NCBI GenBank assembly: GCA_900553955.1
Contig: USFO01000047.1
Span: forward strand, 1 to 11,648
Length of the DNA: 11,648 bases
Origin: an uncultured Oscillospiraceae bacterium
Lineage (GTDB): Bacteria; Bacillota; Clostridia; Oscillospirales; Ruminococcaceae
Direction of reading: 5' to 3'
Shown: positions 1-6,501 of the stretch, in pieces
Layout: every line of letters starts with the position of its first letter
Position numbering within the stretch: position 1 is the stretch's first letter
Translations under genes and position numbers: made by a program
The notes under the pieces: generated by a model
Database searches by the model: none
Seen by the model: only the letters and a program-made list of their open reading frames with translations
What the model was told of the DNA's origin: nothing

Positions 1-58
1 GTCACGCCGCTAAATCCTTTGGGCGTGACAGCTCCCCTTATAAATAAGGGGAGCCAAG
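1..58 (-). repeat. Two-hairpin intergenic repeat, family A, copy 1 (cut by window edge)
   Basis: Two perfect inverted repeats lie side by side: GTCACGCC (1-8) with GGCGTGAC (22-29), and GCTCCCCTTA (31-40) with TAAGGGGAGC (45-54). In reverse complement the order is GGCTCCCCT hairpin, then GTCACGCC hairpin. This is the same layout as the copy at 6605-6668, so the two are members of one dispersed family in opposite orientation. The element probably continues left of the window. No U-tract follows either stem, so it does not look like a simple terminator. Confidence 0.75.
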
Positions 59-87
59 AAGTGCGCTCAGTTCGCCTTGCAGAGCAC

Positions 88-200
88 AGGGGAGCCGAGG
101 CGGCTGCCGCCGCAAGCCGCAGAATTTTCAAAGGTGCGAGCCGCAGTTAAGCCCGCCGAGGCGGGCTGCCCTCATCCGCCCGTGGCGCTGAGCGCCGCCA
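88..200 (+). repeat. Intergenic repeat, family B, copy 1
   Basis: Bases 120-180 (CAGAATTTTCAAAGGTGCG onward) match 2197-2258 almost base for base. Both contain GTTAAGCCCGC, a CCCGC/GCGGG hairpin (here 152-165) and then GGCTGCCCTCATCCG. The preceding GGGAGCCGAGGCGGCTGCC (89-107) recurs at 6942-6960. The flank 181-200 forms another short GGCGCTGAGCGCC hairpin. The rest of the gene-free stretch 1-403 is AT-rich and shows only the promoter at 335-363; I see no gene in it. Confidence 0.7.
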
Positions 201-334
201 TCGCCAAAACGGCAAAATCACCCAGTTTAGATATGCAGAATAACACTATTATTATAAATCATTTTACGCGGCTTGAAAAGCCCCTGTGAAAAAATTTACT
301 TTTTGCAAAAAACGCCCGCGGAGAAATTAGGTGA

Positions 335-363
335 TTGACTTTACGTGCGATTTCATATAATAT
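335..363 (+). promoter_or_regulatory. Promoter of the DUF1292 gene pair
   Basis: A TTGACT -35 box (335-340) is followed after 17 bp by TAATAT (358-363). An overlapping TATAAT (356-361) gives a 15-bp spacing. Transcription would start near 370, leaving a leader of about 35 nt before the AAAGGA ribosome binding site at 389-394 and the ATG at 404. Confidence 0.65.
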
Positions 364-403
364 ATAGATAGAAATAAAAACGCCACCGAAAGGAACGAAT
401 TAT

Positions 404-736
404 ATGGCAAAGGATATTGAAAAAAACACCCCCGAAGAAGAAGGCTTCGGCAACGACATCCTCACCCTTGTTGATGAGGACGGCACCGAGCACGAGTTTG
501 AGGTTATCGACAGCCTTGTAACCGACGACAACGAATATTTCGCCCTGATTCCCACCGAAACCGCAGAAAATCTTGCAAGCGACGACGGCGAGCTGGTTAT
601 CCTCAAGGTTGTTGAGGATAACGGCGAAGAATTCCTTGAGCCCATCGAGGACGACGACGAATTTGAGGAAATTTCCGAGATTTTTATGGATCGCCTTGAG
701 GAATACTATGATTTTGACGCCGGCGAGGAAGAATAA
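404..736 (+). CDS. DUF1292 family protein (YrzB-like), first of a pair
   Basis: This is a 110-residue, very acidic protein of the DUF1292 family, a small cytoplasmic family widespread in Firmicutes with no established function. The family signature is visible: an N-terminal strand pair in the form I-x-T-L-x-D-E-D-G-x-E-x-E-F-E-V (about residues 19-34), then D-N-E-Y-F-A-L-I-P and V-I-L-K-V-V-E-D-N-G (about 45-75), and an Asp/Glu-rich tail resembling E-P-I-E-D-D-D-E-F. The ATG at 404 is preceded by AAAGGA at 389-394 and a promoter at 335-363. The stop at 734-736 lies 2 bases before the next start, so the two genes should be co-transcribed. In Bacillus the family member lies by the RuvX-like gene; here that neighbour is absent. 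I cannot assign a function. Confidence 0.88.
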   Translation: MAKDIEKNTPEEEGFGNDILTLVDEDGTEHEFEVIDSLVTDDNEYFALIPTETAENLASDDGELVILKVVEDNGEEFLEPIEDDDEFEEISEIFMDRLEEYYDFDAGEEE

Positions 737-738
737 TC

Positions 739-1002
739 GTGGCGGAGGAATTTGAAACCTACAACAGCGTCACTCTGACAGACGAAAACGGCAACGACAT
801 CGAGTTCGAGCTGGCGGACGCCATTGAGCACGGCGGCAGGAAGTACTGCATCCTGTTCCCTGCGGATATGTCCGCCGACGAACGCGCCGACAATGACCCT
901 GTAATTTTGGAATACATTGAGGACGCGGACGGCGACTATCTTGAGGAGCTTGCCGATGACGACGAGTACGACGAGCTGTACGGAATTTACCTTGGGGAAT
1001 GA
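739..1002 (+). CDS. DUF1292 family protein, second of a pair (GTG start)
   Basis: This 87-residue acidic protein repeats the DUF1292 pattern of its upstream neighbour: V-T-L-T-D-E-N-G-N-D-I-E-F-E-L near the N-terminus, R-K-Y-C-I-L-F-P and P-V-I-L-E-Y-I-E-D in the middle, and an acidic end with repeated D-D-D-E-Y-D-E-L. It starts with GTG at 739, 2 bases after the previous stop. GGCGAGGA at 722-729, inside the end of the first gene, can serve as ribosome binding site, so translation is probably coupled. It lacks most of the N-terminal extension of the first protein. The two look like tandem paralogues that have diverged well beyond recent duplication. No terminator with a U-tract follows; a GC hairpin near 1006-1026 could fold. 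Function unknown. Confidence 0.85.
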   Translation: MAEEFETYNSVTLTDENGNDIEFELADAIEHGGRKYCILFPADMSADERADNDPVILEYIEDADGDYLEELADDDEYDELYGIYLGE

Positions 1003-1040
1003 GGCACGGCGCGGTGCTCTGCGCCGCAATCGTATAATAA

Positions 1041-1068
1041 TTTGCATAATTCCCACAAATAATATAAC
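1041..1068 (+). promoter_or_regulatory. Promoter of the structured RNA upstream of tcdA
   Basis: TTGCAT (1041-1046) and TATAAC (1063-1068) are separated by 16 bp. The expected start, about 1073-1076, coincides with the 5' arm of the closing stem of the structured RNA that follows. This agreement supports both calls. Confidence 0.6.
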
Positions 1069-1072
1069 AAAA

Positions 1073-1258
1073 CCGCACTGCCTTGTGCGAGAATGTCCTT
1101 TATTTTAATCCAACACTTATTGAAACGGGAGCTACTCTCCGGCCGCGTAATGTACGCCCGCATTTATGCGGGGAACGTGAAACGGTCGGGTGGGCGTACC
1201 CACCCTTGTCGAAAGACGGGTTTCAATTACGGACGGTTCGGCAAGGCGGTGCGTTTTT
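1073..1258 (+). ncRNA. ssrS: Structured small RNA, candidate 6S RNA (SsrS)
   Basis: No plausible protein is encoded here, but the ends pair strongly. CGCACTGCCTTG (1074-1085) pairs with CAAGGCGGTGCG (1242-1253) in 12 bp with one G-U. GAATGTCC (1091-1098) pairs with GGACGGTTC (1231-1239) with one bulge. ATTGAAAC (1119-1126) pairs perfectly with GTTTCAAT (1220-1227). This leaves a large asymmetric bubble (1099-1118 against 1228-1230) in the middle of a long stem. The closing stem is followed by TTTTT (1254-1258), so it can terminate its own transcript, and a promoter sits just upstream. Length (about 185 nt), closing stem and central bubble resemble 6S RNA, which binds the housekeeping RNA polymerase. 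In B. subtilis 6S-1 lies in the aspS-yrvM spacer, and yrvM is the tcdA relative. Against this, the apical part (1127-1219) can fold into several separate hairpins rather than one rod, so another structured RNA class or a tcdA leader remains possible. Confidence 0.55.
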
Positions 1259-1276
1259 GCTTGAAAGGAGCTTTTT

Positions 1277-1975
1277 ATGTGGCTTGAACGAACCGAGCTT
1301 GTTCTTGGCGAAACGCGCCTGCGCCGCCTTGCGAACGCGCGGGTCGCCGTCATCGGACTTGGCGGAGTGGGCGGCGCCGCTGCGGAAGCGCTGGTGCGCG
1401 CCGGAGTGGGGCATATGCTCTTCATCGACGGCGACACCGTCGACGACACAAACCGCAACCGCCAGCTTTTAGCCACCACCGAAACCGTCGGCATGGATAA
1501 AATCTCCGCTGCCGAGGGGCGCTACCGCGCCATCAATCCCGACGGCGACTTTACCTTCAAAAAAGAATTTTACCTTCCGGAAAACAGCGCCTGGCTCTAC
1601 GCCTGGCAGCCCGATTACATTATCGACGCCATTGATACCGTTACCGCGAAGCTGGACATTGCAAAGCAATGTAAGACCCGCAAAATCCGCCTGATTGCGT
1701 GCCTTGGCACCGGCAACCGCCTTGACCCGGAGCGGCTGCGCCTTGGCGACATCACCGAAACCGCAGGCTGCGGCTGCCCCTTGGCGAAGGTCATGCGCCG
1801 AGAGCTTCGACGCCGGGGTATTGAGCACCTGCCGGTGCTTTTCAGCACCGAGGAGCCCGCCAAAGCCATTGCCGAAAGCGCCGCCGGCCGCCACCCGCCG
1901 GGCAGCATTTCCTTTGTGCCGCCTGTGGCAGGCTACATCATCGCCGGAAAGTGTATAAGGGATATCATTGAGTGA
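1277..1975 (+). CDS. tcdA: tRNA threonylcarbamoyladenosine dehydratase TcdA
   Basis: This E1-like/ThiF-family enzyme (232 residues) uses ATP to convert t6A at tRNA position 37 into cyclic t6A, acting on tRNAs that read ANN codons. The nucleotide-binding motif G-L-G-G-V-G is at residues 27-32. The adenylation motif D-G-D-T-V-D-D-T-N-R-N-R-Q is at 51-63, D-A-I-D-T-V-T-A-K at 117-125, and the family signature C-P-L-A-K-V-M-R-R-E-L-R at about 167-178. Length is normal for the short Firmicutes form (YrvM). The ATG at 1277 follows an AAAGGAG site (1264-1270) with good spacing. The gene stands alone behind the structured RNA and ends before two terminators. It converges with the ttcA operon, which also modifies tRNA anticodon loops. 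The rival reading as a ThiF/MoeB-type enzyme is less likely given the TNxNRQ and PLAKVMRREL motifs. Confidence 0.93.
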   Translation: MWLERTELVLGETRLRRLANARVAVIGLGGVGGAAAEALVRAGVGHMLFIDGDTVDDTNRNRQLLATTETVGMDKISAAEGRYRAINPDGDFTFKKEFYLPENSAWLYAWQPDYIIDAIDTVTAKLDIAKQCKTRKIRLIACLGTGNRLDPERLRLGDITETAGCGCPLAKVMRRELRRRGIEHLPVLFSTEEPAKAIAESAAGRHPPGSISFVPPVAGYIIAGKCIRDIIE

Positions 1976-2053
1976 TAAAATAGAGCAGCCCATGATGGGT
2001 TTCTTCCGCCCTATCTTCCTCTTTGATAACATATAATCTTATGCACAGAAACG

Positions 2054-2081
2054 AAAAAATCCTGCTGCGCAGGATTTTTTT
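2054..2081. terminator. Bidirectional intrinsic terminator between tcdA and ttcA
   Basis: AAAAAATCCTGC (2054-2065) and GCAGGATTTTTT (2069-2080) form a perfect 12-bp stem with a 3-base loop. The A-run and T-run make it symmetrical: T-tracts follow the GC stem on both strands. It fits termination of tcdA from the left and of the secA-trmL-ttcA operon from the right, for which no other U-tract terminator is visible. Confidence 0.85.
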
Positions 2082-2089
2082 GACAGACC

Positions 2090-2126
2090 GGGCAGTCCAT
2101 GCCTTACGGCAGGGGCTGCTCTTTTT
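2090..2126 (+). terminator. Second intrinsic terminator after tcdA
   Basis: The stem GGGCAGTCC / GGGGCTGCTC (2090-2098 with 2112-2121, one bulge and one or two G-U pairs) is capped by TGCC-TTAC-GGCA (2100-2111) and followed by TTTTT (2122-2126). It works only on the + strand, behind the bidirectional terminator, as a backup for tcdA. Its 3' arm is also perfectly complementary to 1982-1991. Confidence 0.7.
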
Positions 2127-2147
2127 AATTTATGAATGCTGCGAAGT

Positions 2148-2300
2148 GCCGTGATGCTTGAGAGAATTCACGGCGAGGGCGCTCCCGCGCCGCGCACAGA
2201 ATTTGCAAAAGTGCGTGCCGCGGTTAAGCCCGCTTTCGGCGGGCTGCCCTCATCCGTCACGGTGCAGCGCAAAAGCGCAGCACCGCGCCACCTTCCCCCA
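2148..2300 (+). repeat. Intergenic repeat, family B, copy 2, overlapping the 3' end of ttcA
   Basis: Bases 2197-2258 match 120-180 with only a handful of substitutions plus a one-base loop difference, including GTTAAGCCCGC and GGCTGCCCTCATCCG. A GCCGTGA/TCACGGC inverted repeat (2148-2154, 2168-2174) sits on its left. On its right an imperfect hairpin, CGGTGCAGCGC with GCGCAGCACCG, lies at about 2260-2285. The ttcA stop codon (2250-2252 on the - strand) falls inside the matched core, so repeat and gene overlap. The right boundary is approximate. Confidence 0.7.
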
Positions 2301-3038
2301 GCCGCAGACGTCGGCGCGCTGCATGGCGCCGAGAAGCTTATTTCGCAGGCAGTCGTAGCCCTCGTCGCGCTCAAGGCGTTCCAAAAGCAGCTTTATGTGC
2401 TCCCGCTCCGTGTGCTTGTCCGCAGGACAGCGGCTTTGCACTATGGGGAAGCCCTCCCGGCGGGCAATACGGACAATTTCGTCCTCGTGGCAGTAAATCA
2501 GCGGGCGAATGACGGTGATTTCCTTTCGGGAAAGCCATGTCACCGGGGAAAAGCAGCCCACGCGCCCCTCGTCAAAAAGGTTCATCAGAAAGGTTTCCAC
2601 CGCGTCCTCGTAATTGTGCCCCAGTGCCATTTTGTTGCAGCCGTGCTCCTTTGCTATGTCGTGCAGAAGCCCCCGGCGCATACGGGCGCAGAGGGAGCAG
2701 GGGTTTGCCTCCTTGCGGTCGTCAAAAATGATTGTTCCTATGTTCGTTCGGCGAAGAACGTACTCAATATCCCGCTCCCGGCAGAATTCCTCTATGGCGG
2801 AAAAGTCGTTGGGTTCGCCGCCGAACTGCGGGTCGAGGGTGACGGCGACCACGGAGAAATTCACTCCGAGAAAGCGCCGCAGCCCGGCAAGCCCCGCCAG
2901 TGTGGCAAGGGAATCCTTGCCGCCGGAAACGCCCACGGCAATGCGGTCGCCCTCCTGTATCATGTCGTAGTCGATTATAGCCTTGCGCATGGCGCCCATA
3001 AGCTTTTGAAGCGTGCTTTCTCCGGAAATACGTATCAC
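2250..3038 (-). CDS. ttcA: tRNA 2-thiocytidine(32) synthetase TtcA-family PP-loop protein
   Basis: This is an ATP-dependent thiolase of the TtcA family, which installs s2C at tRNA position 32 using a [4Fe-4S] cluster. Counting from the GTG at 3038 (262 residues), the PP-loop S-G-G-K-D-S is at 38-43. The paired cluster cysteines C-S-L-C are at 114-117, G-H-N-Y-E-D at 140-145, and the third cluster cysteine in S-R-C-P-A-D-K at about 204. The GTG overlaps the trmL stop (GTGA), implying translational coupling. A longer reading to an ATG at 3113 would only add residues inside trmL, and the conserved L-Q-K-L-x-G start of the family lies just after the GTG. An internal ATG at 2999 is possible but has no well-placed ribosome binding site. 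The C-terminal stretch after about G-W-G-K is encoded by the repeat at the gene's end and is probably not ancestral. Exact tRNA substrate is inferred from the family. Confidence 0.85.
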   Translation of the reverse strand: MIRISGESTLQKLMGAMRKAIIDYDMIQEGDRIAVGVSGGKDSLATLAGLAGLRRFLGVNFSVVAVTLDPQFGGEPNDFSAIEEFCRERDIEYVLRRTNIGTIIFDDRKEANPCSLCARMRRGLLHDIAKEHGCNKMALGHNYEDAVETFLMNLFDEGRVGCFSPVTWLSRKEITVIRPLIYCHEDEIVRIARREGFPIVQSRCPADKHTEREHIKLLLERLERDEGYDCLRNKLLGAMQRADVCGWGKVARCCAFALHRDG

Positions 3039-3574
3039 TCCTGTCCGAGTCCGGCGTTCGCCCAAGCAAAGGAGCGAAGCTCGCCGGAATCCTGCATATC
3101 GGGGTAGTCCCACTGCCGCAAAGCCTCGTATGCGGCAATGGCGACGCTGTTTGAAAGATTGAGGCTGCGCAGGGTGGGGCGCATGGGTATGCGAAGCGCC
3201 GTTCCGGGGTTGCGGAAAAGCAGCTCCTCCGGCAGCCCGGCGTCCTCCCGCCCGAAAATAAGATAGCAGCCGACGGGGTAGCTCACATCGCTGTGGCGGT
3301 GCTGTCCTTTGGTGGTGAAGTAGAAGAATTCTCCGCCTTTGTTTTTGGCGAAGAAATCCTCCATACCGTCGTAATAGCTTATGTCGAGCTTGTCCCAGTA
3401 GTCAAGCCCCGCCCGGCGGAGCTTTTTGTCGTCTATAACGAAGCCCATGGGCTTCACAAGGTGGAGCGCCGCTCCGGTTACGGCGCAGGTTCTTGCTATA
3501 TTGCCTGTATTCTGGGGAATTTGCGGCTCCACAAGAACTATATTAAGGGGCGCCGGAGCTTTCTCTGCGCTCAT
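3035..3574 (-). CDS. trmL: tRNA (cytidine/uridine(34)-2'-O)-methyltransferase TrmL
   Basis: This SPOUT-class methyltransferase of 179 residues transfers a methyl from S-adenosylmethionine to the 2'-OH of the wobble nucleotide in tRNA-Leu species. The three family blocks are all present: E-P-Q-I-P-Q-N-T-G-N-I-A-R-T (residues 16-29), F-G-R-E-D-A-G-L-P (107-115) and R-S-L-N-L-S-N-S-V-A-I (136-146), which together build the SAM-binding trefoil knot. It is about 20 residues longer than the usual 155-160, all at the C-terminus after A-L-R-Q-W. The ATG overlaps the secA stop as ATGA (3571-3574), and its own stop overlaps the ttcA GTG, so it is the middle gene of a tightly coupled operon. RNA recognition is known from the family and not tested here. 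Confidence 0.94.
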   Translation of the reverse strand: MSAEKAPAPLNIVLVEPQIPQNTGNIARTCAVTGAALHLVKPMGFVIDDKKLRRAGLDYWDKLDISYYDGMEDFFAKNKGGEFFYFTTKGQHRHSDVSYPVGCYLIFGREDAGLPEELLFRNPGTALRIPMRPTLRSLNLSNSVAIAAYEALRQWDYPDMQDSGELRSFAWANAGLGQE

Positions 3575-6291
3575 CTGCCGCAGCAGTGCTTGTATTTTTT
3601 GCCGCTGCCGCAGGGGCAGGGGTCGTTTCTGCCGACTTTTTTCTTCGCGGCGGGACGCTGCTGAACAGTGCCGTCGCCGCCCGCTTCCATGGGAACGGCA
3701 ACCTGCTCGCGCTTCGGCTCCTCGGCGCGGCGGCGCACGGTGAGCAGCATTTTTACGGTGTCCTCGCGGATTGCCTCTATCATGCTGTCGAACATTTCAA
3801 AGCCCTCGATGCGGTATTCCACAACGGGGTCGTGCTGACCGTAGCCCCGCAGGTACATTCCCTGCTTGAGGTCGGACATATCGTCTATATGATCCATCCA
3901 TTTAAGGTCGACGTTGCGAAGCAGGCATACGCGCTCCAGCTCGCGCATATTTTCCTCGCCGAACTCCTTTTCGCGGAAGGCGTAAAGTCCCTCCATGCGT
4001 TCAAGAACGGCGTTATAAACATCCTCTTTGGTAAGCTTTGCAAATTCCTCGTCGGAATAACGCAAATCGCCGTCGGTAAGAAGCCAGCCCCTGTAGTAGT
4101 CGCGAAGACCGCCGAGGTTCCAGTTTTCTCTGTCCTCGTCGGAGGCAAGGTAGGTGTCCACGGTTTTGCGAACGCTTTCCTCCCGCATTTTGGCGATATC
4201 CTCTTTCAAATCTTCCCCTTCAAGCACCTTGCTGCGCTGACCGTAGATAATTTCGCGCTGCTTGTTCATAACATCGTCGAACTTGAGCACGTTCTTTCTC
4301 ATTTCAAAGTTTCTGCCCTCGACCTTGCGCTGGGCGCTTTCAATGGAGGAGCTGATGAGCTTTGCGTCAATGGGCATATCCTCCTCGATTTTGAGGGTGT
4401 CCATAAGGCTTTGCAGGCGGTCGCCGCCGAACAGGCGCATAAGGTCGTCCTCAAGGGAGATGTAGAAGCGGGTTTTACCCGGGTCGCCCTGTCTGCCGGA
4501 ACGTCCGCGGAGCTGGTTATCAATACGGCGGGATTCGTGGCGTTCCGTGCCGATGATGTAAAGTCCGCCTGCGTTTTTGGCTTCCTCCGCACGGGGGGCG
4601 ATTTCCTCCTTGAACCTCTTGTAAAGCTCGTGATAGAGTGCGCGCGCCGCCAGAATATCCTCCGCGCCGGTTTCAAAATAGGCGGTGGCGGCGTTTATCA
4701 TTTCCTCGTCGTAGCCCTGCTTGCGCATTTCCGCCTTTGCAAGGAATTCCGCGTTGCCGCCGAGCATAATATCCGTTCCGCGGCCTGCCATGTTGGTGGC
4801 TATGGTCACTGCGCCGGGCACACCCGCCTGAGCGACGATTTCCGCCTCGCGGTCATGGTGCTTGGCGTTGAGCACGTTGTGGGAAATACCGCGCTTTTTG
4901 AGCATATTGCTGAGAATTTCGGATTTTTCAATGGAGATAGTACCCACGAGCACGGGCTGATTTTTCGCATGAGCATCAACAATTTCGTTAATTACCGCGC
5001 GGAACTTCGCCCCCTCGGTTTTGTAAACCACGTCCGGCAAATCCTCACGGATAACGGGCTTGTTGGTGGGAATTTCCACAACGTCAAGGCCGTAAATCTC
5101 GCGGAATTCGTCAACCTCGGTCATAGCCGTACCGGTCATACCGGAAAGCTTGTGGTACATACGGAAATAGTTCTGGAAGGTGATAGTGGCAAGGGTGCGG
5201 TTCTCTCTTGCGACGGTTACGCCCTCCTTGGCTTCAATCGCCTGATGCAGACCGTCGTTGTAGCGGCGTCCGAGCATAAGGCGCCCTGTGAACTCGTCGA
5301 CTATGATAACCTCGCCGTCTTTTACAACATAGTCAACATCCCTTTTCATAACGCCGTGGGCTTTTATAGCCTGATTTATATGGTGGAGCAGAGTCATATT
5401 GTCCGCGTCGTTGATATTTTCAACATTGAAGTATTTTTCCGCCTTTTCCGCACCGCGGGGGGTGATGGTGGCGGTTTTTGCCTTTTCGTCAACGATATAG
5501 TCCGCGTCGACGGTATCGGTTTCCTGCTTTTCGTCCTGCTCCTTCACGCGCATGGCGGTAAGGGTGCGAACAAAGCGGTCGGCTTTTTGATAGAGGTCGG
5601 TGGATTTGTCCCCTCTGCCGGAGATAATGAGCGGGGTTCTGGCTTCATCTATGAGGATGGAGTCCACCTCGTCCACTATGGCGTAGTTAAAGCCCCTCTG
5701 AACGAGGTTCTCTTTATAAGTTACCATGTTGTCCCGCAGGTAGTCAAAGCCGAACTCGTTGTTCGTGCCGTAGGTGATGTCGCAGGCGTAGGCTTCCCGG
5801 CGCTGGTCGTTTTCCACTCCGTGGATAACAAGACCAACGGAAAGTCCCATGTAGCTGAACACCTTGCCCATCCACTCGGAGTCGCGCTTTGCCAGATAGT
5901 CGTTGACGGTGACAATGTGAACGCCCTTTCCGGAAAGCGCGTTCAGATATGCGGGAAGGGTTTCCACAAGGGTTTTGCCCTCACCGGTTTTCATTTCGGC
6001 AATTCTGCCCTGATGCAGAATTATGCCGCCGATTACCTGAACCGGGTACGGGCGCATATCAAGAACTCTGTCGCAGGCCTCCCGGCAGGCGGCGAATGCC
6101 TCCGGCAGAATGTCGTCAAGGGTTTCTCCCTTTGCAAGGCGCTCTTTGAGCACCGCCGTCTGAGAGCGAAGCTCCTCCTCGCTCATATTGCGGTAGGTAT
6201 CCTCCAGCGCAAGAACCTTTTTTACAAGGGGGTCAATGCGCCGGATTTCCTTTTGGGAATAGTTTCCGAATATTTTTTCAATAAAACCCAT
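3571..6291 (-). CDS. secA: Preprotein translocase ATPase SecA
   Basis: SecA (906 residues) is the ATP-driven motor that pushes unfolded preproteins through the SecYEG channel at the cytoplasmic membrane. Walker A K-T-G-E-G-K-T is at 101-107 and the DEAD-like box D-E-V-D at 207-210, followed by the typical I-D-E-A-R-T-P-L-I-I-S-G. The preprotein cross-linking region follows. G-R-G-T-D-I and the R-G-R-S-G-R-Q-G-D-P-G helicase motif VI are present. The scaffold and wing regions follow, and a C-terminal SEC-C zinc motif C-P-C-G-S-G-K-K-Y-K-H-C-C ends the protein (892-904), which normally contacts SecB-like chaperones or phospholipid. The length is normal and no frameshift is seen. The ATG at 6291 has AAAAGGAG about 7 bases upstream. 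It heads the secA-trmL-ttcA operon. Clostridial secA is often followed by prfB; here tRNA modification genes follow instead. Confidence 0.98.
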   Translation of the reverse strand: MGFIEKIFGNYSQKEIRRIDPLVKKVLALEDTYRNMSEEELRSQTAVLKERLAKGETLDDILPEAFAACREACDRVLDMRPYPVQVIGGIILHQGRIAEMKTGEGKTLVETLPAYLNALSGKGVHIVTVNDYLAKRDSEWMGKVFSYMGLSVGLVIHGVENDQRREAYACDITYGTNNEFGFDYLRDNMVTYKENLVQRGFNYAIVDEVDSILIDEARTPLIISGRGDKSTDLYQKADRFVRTLTAMRVKEQDEKQETDTVDADYIVDEKAKTATITPRGAEKAEKYFNVENINDADNMTLLHHINQAIKAHGVMKRDVDYVVKDGEVIIVDEFTGRLMLGRRYNDGLHQAIEAKEGVTVARENRTLATITFQNYFRMYHKLSGMTGTAMTEVDEFREIYGLDVVEIPTNKPVIREDLPDVVYKTEGAKFRAVINEIVDAHAKNQPVLVGTISIEKSEILSNMLKKRGISHNVLNAKHHDREAEIVAQAGVPGAVTIATNMAGRGTDIMLGGNAEFLAKAEMRKQGYDEEMINAATAYFETGAEDILAARALYHELYKRFKEEIAPRAEEAKNAGGLYIIGTERHESRRIDNQLRGRSGRQGDPGKTRFYISLEDDLMRLFGGDRLQSLMDTLKIEEDMPIDAKLISSSIESAQRKVEGRNFEMRKNVLKFDDVMNKQREIIYGQRSKVLEGEDLKEDIAKMREESVRKTVDTYLASDEDRENWNLGGLRDYYRGWLLTDGDLRYSDEEFAKLTKEDVYNAVLERMEGLYAFREKEFGEENMRELERVCLLRNVDLKWMDHIDDMSDLKQGMYLRGYGQHDPVVEYRIEGFEMFDSMIEAIREDTVKMLLTVRRRAEEPKREQVAVPMEAGGDGTVQQRPAAKKKVGRNDPCPCGSGKKYKHCCGR

Positions 6292-6412
6292 TATGCTGCT
6301 CCTTTTATATAAGGTTGATTATGCGGTGACCTTCGGCGAAAACGCGACACACTGTGCAGCGTTTTTATAGGCGGCGTTCGCCCATAGTCAAATTCACCGA
6401 TACTAAAGTTAT

Positions 6413-6441
6413 ATTTTATATCTATATTTATCTAATGTCAA
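6413..6441 (-). promoter_or_regulatory. Promoter of the secA-trmL-ttcA operon
   Basis: On the - strand a consensus TTGACA (6441-6436) is followed after 17 bp by TAAAAT (6418-6413), within an AT-rich tract. The expected start near 6406 gives a 5' leader of about 115 nt. The leader contains a small GGCGAACGCC hairpin (about 6371-6380) but no recognised riboswitch. Confidence 0.75.
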
Positions 6442-6501
6442 TTAAGGATGTGTGAATGTTTTGCTCTTATTTATATTTTTTTCCGAAAAAATCGTTTTAT
6501 C

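Noticed and set aside
77..289. A 70-codon frame on the + strand
   Set aside because: Runs through family B repeat sequence with no ribosome binding site; Ala/Pro-rich without similarity to a protein family.
1003..1276. Short open frames between the DUF1292 pair and tcdA (for example 1093-1287)
   Set aside because: They overlap the base-paired RNA and lack ribosome binding sites; the structure explains the sequence better.
2136..3107. A 323-codon open frame on the + strand, opposite ttcA
   Set aside because: Antisense of the PP-loop protein, starting inside a repeat; no family resemblance.
3586..6312. A 908-codon open frame on the + strand, opposite secA
   Set aside because: It is the exact antisense of a full-length SecA with all motifs. 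The composition (long Val/Ala/His/Gly runs without motifs) and lack of its own conserved features mark it as a shadow of GC-biased codon use.
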